Assembly: GCF_012273895.1 (NCBI RefSeq)
Contig: NC_052119.1
Span: 1,860,001 to 1,924,000, forward strand
Source of the DNA: Zerene cesonia
Lineage: Eukaryota > Arthropoda > Insecta > Lepidoptera > Pieridae
Length of the DNA stretch: 64,000 nucleotides
Direction: 5' to 3'
Position 1 is the stretch's first letter. Each line of letters opens with the position of its first letter. Of the stretch, positions 57,801 through 64,000 are shown in pieces. Below the pieces are notes generated by a model. That model searched no databases. It was not told where the DNA came from and saw only the letters and a list, made by a program, of their open reading frames with translations. A program made the position numbers and the translations under genes.

Positions 57801-60800
57801 AATTAATACATAACCCTAAACAATACGTTCCAAAGCATTAACGCATTCACGCGATCCTATATAACGTCCACGAACGCTCATACTTCACCCGCGTATGTTT
57901 CCATCAAAACATACGATACATTAAGTTGGACTTCGGAATCCTACTCAAGTTTGAAGACAAAAGCTGGAAGGATACGACATTTTGATAGATGATTGCTAAC
58001 GATTTGGGTCTTAATCATACTAAGTGCTAACTTTTTGTGTGAGAATTGAAATGCGATTAATTGGAGATAACTTGCTTTAGCTAATCATAGATGGATGGAA
58101 GGTTTGGAGACAATTTGATCTGAAGTCACTTTGGGTTGAGAAAAAATCCTTAAAGTTAGAAGTATGAAAATGCGTTTGTTTCATTGTCTTTCATCCACGT
58201 CGCAATGCAATTTTCTATAAAAAAAAAACAACAAATACGTTTAATCACAAATGCAGCTACATATAATTTATAGCTTTTCTGTCTGAAGATGGGAGGCCGG
58301 AGAGAGAATAATACATTTCAAAACAAGCAGAATAGAAAAATAAAAAAAAAATCGTCAATGTCAATGTATGCGTAATAGCTTTATTCAAATCCAATTTCTG
58401 AAAATCTGTTTCTATTTGATTTCACATTTATTACGTTAACTACAAACATTTTTTAAACAAAAGGACTCGAAATTTAAAGATTTCGAAGTTAACAAACTTA
58501 ACTAAAAGCAAAGCGATTCGTACGATTTAAATACTAATGCACCTACAATCAAATAATATCAACTTTTTCGTATGAAAGCGACTTAAGTATAATGACATTA
58601 CAGTAATGACGTCTACGCGAGCGCCGCTGAAAAGGTTTGCAATTAAATTTTAATGCGATATTCTGGTTTCAGTGCATTCATACCGGGGCTTAACAGTACA
58701 CGATTCGAGTACTTTGTTCTGGCTTTATGGAACTTAGTGACATTATGTGGGAATTGCGAAAGTTGAAAATGGAAACGTTTTTAAAGTATTCCGTTGCGTC
58801 GCTAATGTGTGGAATGTGGGCTTAGTTGTTTTGATTATCAAATTCTTTGTTAATTTATTCGAATAAGTAACAAAATCATGTGACGTTGAAAATGAAATTA
58901 TGTTCAATCGATCTATTTATTTAGGTATCTTTTTGTATCTGTAACACTTATGAATTATTTGTACAATAAGTAAAAACAATCATAGTTATATTTTATCAAT
59001 GAAAATCGCATCCACGTCATATTCATAATTATTATGGTTGTTTCATAAATATTGAAATTATCGATCAGCATGTAAAGTTTTCTTGAATGACTTTATTGCA
59101 TTTTTTAAGGAATGATCACATCTGGACTTTTAATTTAATTTAGTCTTTTTACGACATTTTCCCTAAAATTATTTTTAGCAATAATATATAACATAGTTTT
59201 ACAAATTACCATCGGTATGGGAAGCAGTATCCACAGAGCAGAGGTGGCAGAAACATTGTAGTTGCTCTTTTAAAATCATGAAAAATATTAATTAATAACT
59301 AAAGAACAAATTTTCTGCTTACTGCAATAACAATAAAAAAACTATACATCGTATTTTTTATTTTCATTTGTTTAAATATCTAAAGACTATTTTATTAATA
59401 TAAATGATCCGTACGTTCAATTTAATTATATAAAAATATTTTGCTTGACAAATATTTTTATGACAATAATTTACCAAATAGTGTAAAATTATGATACCAT
59501 TTACGATTTTAATAGCTTTGAGCTATAAATATTGTATTTTTATTGATTTTAACAATATTGTAAGAGATCGTGTGCTGTATGGCGGCTTGACTCTTGATAT
59601 ATGAAGCGTTGCTGCAATCCGTCTGCGTCCATTATAGTATTTTAGTAGTGGCCTACATATGTAGTAGTTATAAATATCGTATTTAAGGCATACTAGAATA
59701 CACTTTTTTAAGAATACAACACAACAACATACATATTTTCATACTTATTTGTAACTATGTTACTTGTATACATAAATGTTTGTACATAAACATACTCAAC
59801 ACGATATCAAACGGTATAAATATACAGCAAATATATCCAAAACTTAAAAACTCTCTCATTTTATTCGCAAAGCGGGGGTAAGTCAATAGTTAGATAAAAA
59901 AAACAACTTTTCAGTTTGTGTCATTTTATTACAAGTTTTATTTGCATCTTCGATGTGAAATACCGAAAAATAATAACGAAATTCTCGAAATAACAGAGCT
60001 CAACTTCCATTCAGGTGGTCTGTATTTGAAGCTTACCTTAAAAGTTAGCTGTATTTTTGATTAAAGGTTTCAATTTCTTGACTCTGAATTCTATAGAATA
60101 AATTGTGCTTTAGAAAGAAGCATATTAAAGTAAGAATTATATAATTACTACAGGTACCATGTTCTTATAAACCAGCTGGTTATAATCAGTTCAAATCTGC
60201 AATATTATGAAAATCTGCATATGTAAATATAATCTGAATAACACGACATTAATTTTCAAACAGGCCGTGCATAATTAAAGCCCGCTTTGCCGTAATACAT
60301 TTTAAAATCTAGATATATGAAATCAGTCAAATTCCGCGGTGAAAATTCACATGTTCCTATCCAATAGCGTGCTGGTTTACATTCTGTATTGAAATAATTC
60401 ACAACAACGGAATTTATTTTAATAACGATATTTAAAATTACATTAAAATGACAATTTAAGAATGAAAATATTAATATTCGATGGTTGAATATGATGATGA
60501 ATAAAAAAGCATATAATACCATATACGTTATTCACATCTTCATTACCGTTACGTGTGTGTACAAAAACGCATATTTTCTTAGTTCCATGCCGATTCCGGT
60601 CCAAAATATTAAGAACGCGTGCATGCACTAAATATATGCATTTCTATTCACACTAAGTTCACTAATGGAATTCTGACATAAAACGGAATATGAATACTTA
60701 CAAATAGCAACAAATCCGAACTTTTTCCACAAGTATTGAAACTATAAATTCCCGACCACGTCGAAAACAATTTCAATTCGAATCCGCTTCTAATGGAGTG

Positions 60801-61885
60801 TTAAATTGATATACGAGACTTGCCGTGCCGCTGGTATTGCATAGTAATTTGATTAATTTCCTAACTACGAGTGTTTCCCATTGAAATGTCAATATTTCTT
60901 ATCAACTTTAAACCGGAGGTTAATTTATTTGTTTCCAGTTACAGCTCGCAGTTTAATTTTAAACGTTGGATAGATTATCTGGCTGTTGATATGCGAAAAA
61001 AATCTGCAATAATGATCAAAGACGATTGTTATACTATGCATACAATTTGAGTCGACAAAATTTATTACAATTGTATATCAAAAACTGATTTGTAAAGCAC
61101 CTAACGTTTGACGAAGAACTGGGTAATTTGCGTATAGTTTTGTGTAACTAGAGCAATATCGCAAGGTATTGGTATACTTACCTATGTGTGTTCCATAAGT
61201 AAGTTCAATATCACATTTCAGTACTTTTGTGGACACTGCCATATCTATAAAGATATGGAGATTATATGTAGTGTACACTAGATAATCAATTGTTTTTGTG
61301 CTTTATTCTTCGTCATTATAATTTGAGACAATTAGTCTTTATTGTTCAATAAAATTGCTTTGAATATACAACTATATAAGATATAGTATAAGGAAATCCA
61401 AGAACAATAATTACCCTTTGATGTCGAGCAAAAAGAGCAAAGTCGACGCAAACCTCGTAGCATCAATTACGTAGATAATTCTCAAAGGAAGCTATAAAGT
61501 AGCGAACGAAACCGCATGCGGCCAATTAGCTAGATTAATGCATCGCACTCTGCATCTCACGTAAAGATGTGTTTACCACATTGCTGGATGCTTGGTATTA
61601 GCTTGCATTGTACATCTCGGTTTTTAATGAGTATTTATTAATTGTAAATAAGTGTCTTTCAATTTGTAAATATAGTATGTTTTTCGTATTAGTATATGTT
61701 ATTATAATTATGTTAAGTATCTTAACATTACTGCAATCAAAAGATCTCCATTGACTTTCATTTGGCTAGTGGGAGGCAGTCTAAAATAAAAGATATTAAG
61801 TGAAGTTTTGTGAAAATACGCGTTCACTTCTAGTAATCGCACAATAGTGCTAATAAAGTAAAACAGGCGTTCCAGAACGTTCGAT
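57801..61885. other. unassigned 4-kb stretch
   Basis: This is the longest part of the window without a recognisable repeat or exon. Open frames are all below 90 codons and lack motifs. Confidence 0.5.
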
Positions 61886-62294
61886 CCTTACCTTCAGTGT
61901 GATCCTGGCGTTATTCCAAGGGCAACTTCTCCAAAGTTTTTATTAACGCCTCGTGTTGGTGTAATTCCGGGGCTGGGTTCGCTAATGAATTTCTGAAGCT
62001 GAAATCAAAACTTTTCTCGTTTGCAACGTATTCCGTCACTAAGTTTTGACGGATAGGCTTTGTTTAAGCTGTTTTATAATTTTATTTGGATAAGTAATGT
62101 TCCGGATTAGATGGCACGCACGGGATTTTCCACGTTTATGTTCCTGTTTCATATATTCCTACCATTCTGATACATATATACCTATATATACCTATGTAAA
62201 GAACGTAAATTGGCGAAAAGGTAATCATAATAAAGACTAGAAATATTATACCAAACTTTATAAATAAAAAAAAATAAATATATATTAATTTTTA
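61886..62294. other. GC-richer patch with a donor-like site
   Basis: On the minus strand CACACTGAAG|GTAAGGATCG (donor at 61891-61886) follows about 130 bp that is less AT-rich and closed by stops in all three frames. It could be the end of an untranslated first exon, but no promoter elements support it. Confidence 0.25.
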
Positions 62295-62457
62295 TCTATA
62301 CTACCGTACTAATAATATAAAGCTGAAGAGTTTATTTATTTGCAAGCGCTAATCTCGTAAACTGCTGAAGTGATTTCAAAAATTCTCTCACCGTTACATA
62401 TTCGTGTTACCTTAGTTCTTATAATATGTATCAAAGCCGAAGTCAGGTCGGCCGCAA
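62295..62457 (+). mobile_element. Helitron-like copy, AAGCTGAAGAGTTTG family, 3' end lost
   Basis: ACTAATAATATAAAGCTGAA then GCGCTAATCTCGTAAACTGC matches the family start. The copy fades at GAAGTCAGGTCGGCCGC and has no CTAG. Confidence 0.68.
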
Positions 62458-62855
62458 TTATATACTCTTTTATATATGTAGGTATCATTAAAAGTCGAGA
62501 TTAATCAGGTAAGTAAATTTAGTGTAAAATTTCCAAAAAATAAAACTGTACGAAGGTGCATGAACCATTATCGTAAAAACCTCGGGGCCGTAGGCTGAAG
62601 ATTATGAAGAAATAAAAGTTTTACGACTCGCAGGCGCAATCTAGGCACGATAGGGAAACATTATGTAGAACCCTTCAATATCAAAAATAAAGTTGCAGAC
62701 GTTTATACTTACTGACTTTTCCGACAGGTCGTGTTTAAAATGTTATTCGTTGAGTGTCGCTTTGAAATGAAAATCTTTATTAAGTTTGAATTGTTTCTTG
62801 TGGAATTGCATATTTGAATTTTACATTTGACCACTTTTGTTTCACTTATCCTACT

Positions 62856-63055
62856 TCCTACTAATATTATAAATGCGAAAGTTTGTAAGGATGTGTGTGT
62901 TTTTGCTGCTCTTTCACGCAAAAACTACTGAACCGATTGTAATGAAATTTGGTACGGAGATAGCTGGACAACTGAAATAACATATAGGCAACTTTTTATC
63001 CCGATGTTCCTACGGGATATGAACTTACGCGGGTGAAACCGCGGGGCGCAGCTAG
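62856..63055 (+). mobile_element. Lep1-type Helitron copy
   Basis: Full-length copy from TCCTACTAATATTATAAATG to ACCGCGGGGCGCAGCTAG, followed by T. A duplicate TCCTAC lies at 62849. Confidence 0.9.
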
Positions 63056-63372
63056 TATTGTATATATTTGTTTTAGCAATCATTGAAATGAGTAGAATTT
63101 GTGAAGCGGAAGGTCCAACTCAATATTCTGTAAAGCGTTTGTTTGTATCAATATTAAAACACGAAATAATTGTATATACCTTACCATTTTATAAATCGCT
63201 TTATATCGATCACGCGTTATTCACTTTGCGTGTTATATTTTTTAACAATAGATTTATTTACAACATAAAACAGCCAATCAAAAAAGGTTTTTTTTTTTCA
63301 ACAATACTTGTAGTAGCGATGGTGTAAATGTTTCAAAACAGTATTTATTTTATGTTACACACTGCCAAGGAT

Positions 63373-63435
63373 ATGACTTGCCTGATAGTTATTGGTATGC
63401 GATCACAACCGCCCAAGAACATTTGGAGACGTCTA
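63373..63435 (-). mobile_element. Metulj-like SINE scrap
   Basis: GCGATCACAACCGCCCAAGA then ACATTTGGAGACGTC resembles GCGATCACCACCGCCCATGA then ACATTTGTAGAGGCG of reversed copies. Only about 60 bp remain. Confidence 0.5.
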
Positions 63436-64000
63436 AAAACTGTATGTTTTTTCAAAAACAGTCTTCAGACAATAACTTTCTATTCCCAAGATATTGAGAT
63501 TCGAATATTTGAAACAGCTTCATTCTGCATATAAAAACAAAAGTGCACATGTAAATCTTTGAACCATTTCCTTGCATTTACCCAATTGGGTATTGGATTA
63601 ATTAATCAGTCTACTATTTTTGTGTTCTGAGCATTGGGGCTTTGGGTGGTGGGCATCGGGTTCGAGTAGGAGTTTTAGGAATAATAAAATTTTATTATAA
63701 TAATAATATAATCTGAGTTAATTGAATGGCATTTCATGTTTAACGAACAATCTAATACACATAATGTTAACATCCAAATCCTCTCCGACCAAAACATTAC
63801 CTTTAAATATAAAAATCAGAAACCTATCTGAATTACATTATGTATAACTAACTCTATTATCCTTCAAGCCTATGTCTAAAACGTTTCTCATTATATTATG
63901 TTACTGTGCTAGCATTAGCTGAAAAACTTAAGTTTGAATTCAATGTTTAAAGATATTTAGATAAATATTTAGAAATTAAAATCTTTTTAACGGATTTTAA
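63436..64000. other. unassigned right edge
   Basis: AT-rich. GCATCGGGTTCGAGTAGGAG (63650-63669) contains a B-box-like GGTTCGAGT without a matching A box. Nothing else is recognised. Confidence 0.45.

Noticed and set aside
1..64000. CRISPR array, prokaryotic operon, phage or intact virus-derived genes.
   Set aside because: No regularly spaced direct repeats, no long dense reading frames and no viral domains were seen. The repeat content is typical of a lepidopteran nuclear genome.

Overview
The window looks like AT-rich, gene-poor nuclear DNA of a moth or butterfly. The case rests on its repeats. About a dozen copies belong to a non-autonomous Helitron family with termini TCCTACTAATATTATAAATG ... 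GCAGCTAG, which matches what I know of the lepidopteran Lep1-type Helitron-like repeats. About a dozen more belong to a poly(A)-tailed SINE-like family (GTGGGAGTCGAGCACGCTTC ... GACATAAAA) that I associate, from memory, with the Metulj SINEs of butterflies. There are also tRNA-headed SINEs and LINE 3' tails of types I associate with Lepidoptera. I see no bacterial features (operons, Shine-Dalgarno sites, CRISPR arrays, intact tRNA or rRNA genes). Four runs of exactly 1000 N and one of 43 N are assembly gaps.

One protein-coding gene is convincing. It is a two-exon gene on the minus strand (exon 1 49297-49342, exon 2 48641-49011) encoding a 138-residue secreted protein. It has a signal peptide on its own first exon, a phase-1 GT-AG intron and a single divergent Ig-like domain. 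A TATA-like element lies upstream. A second likely transcription unit starts near 4275 on the minus strand. It shows an initiator, a downstream promoter element at the exact expected spacing, an ATG-free leader of about 121 nt and a GTAAGTAT splice donor. Its coding exons are not recognisable and may lie in or beyond 1-4140. Two 36-codon frames with signal-peptide-like starts (29587-29697 and 53322-53432) are weak candidates.

Most of the rest is transposon fossil material. Helitron-type fragments, several with CTAG termini, occur from 1.5 kb to 63 kb. One remnant (24598-25120, minus) still carries a decayed piece of the autonomous Helitron helicase. SINE-like copies lie at 7.5, 13, 24.3, 28.2, 30, 32.5, 35.6, 39.2, 40.1, 52.1, 54.6 and 57 kb. 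A TIR element lies at 54.1-54.4 kb, and the pair of hairpins at 23.76-23.87 kb is unassigned. The stretches 15.3-18.0, 35.8-38.3, 42.5-43.8 and 57.8-61.9 kb contain nothing I can assign.

The most informative observations are the Ig-like gene, the promoter at 4275, paired substitutions in a palindrome inside the SINE-like family, repeated start motifs at Helitron 5' ends, and several rearranged element copies.
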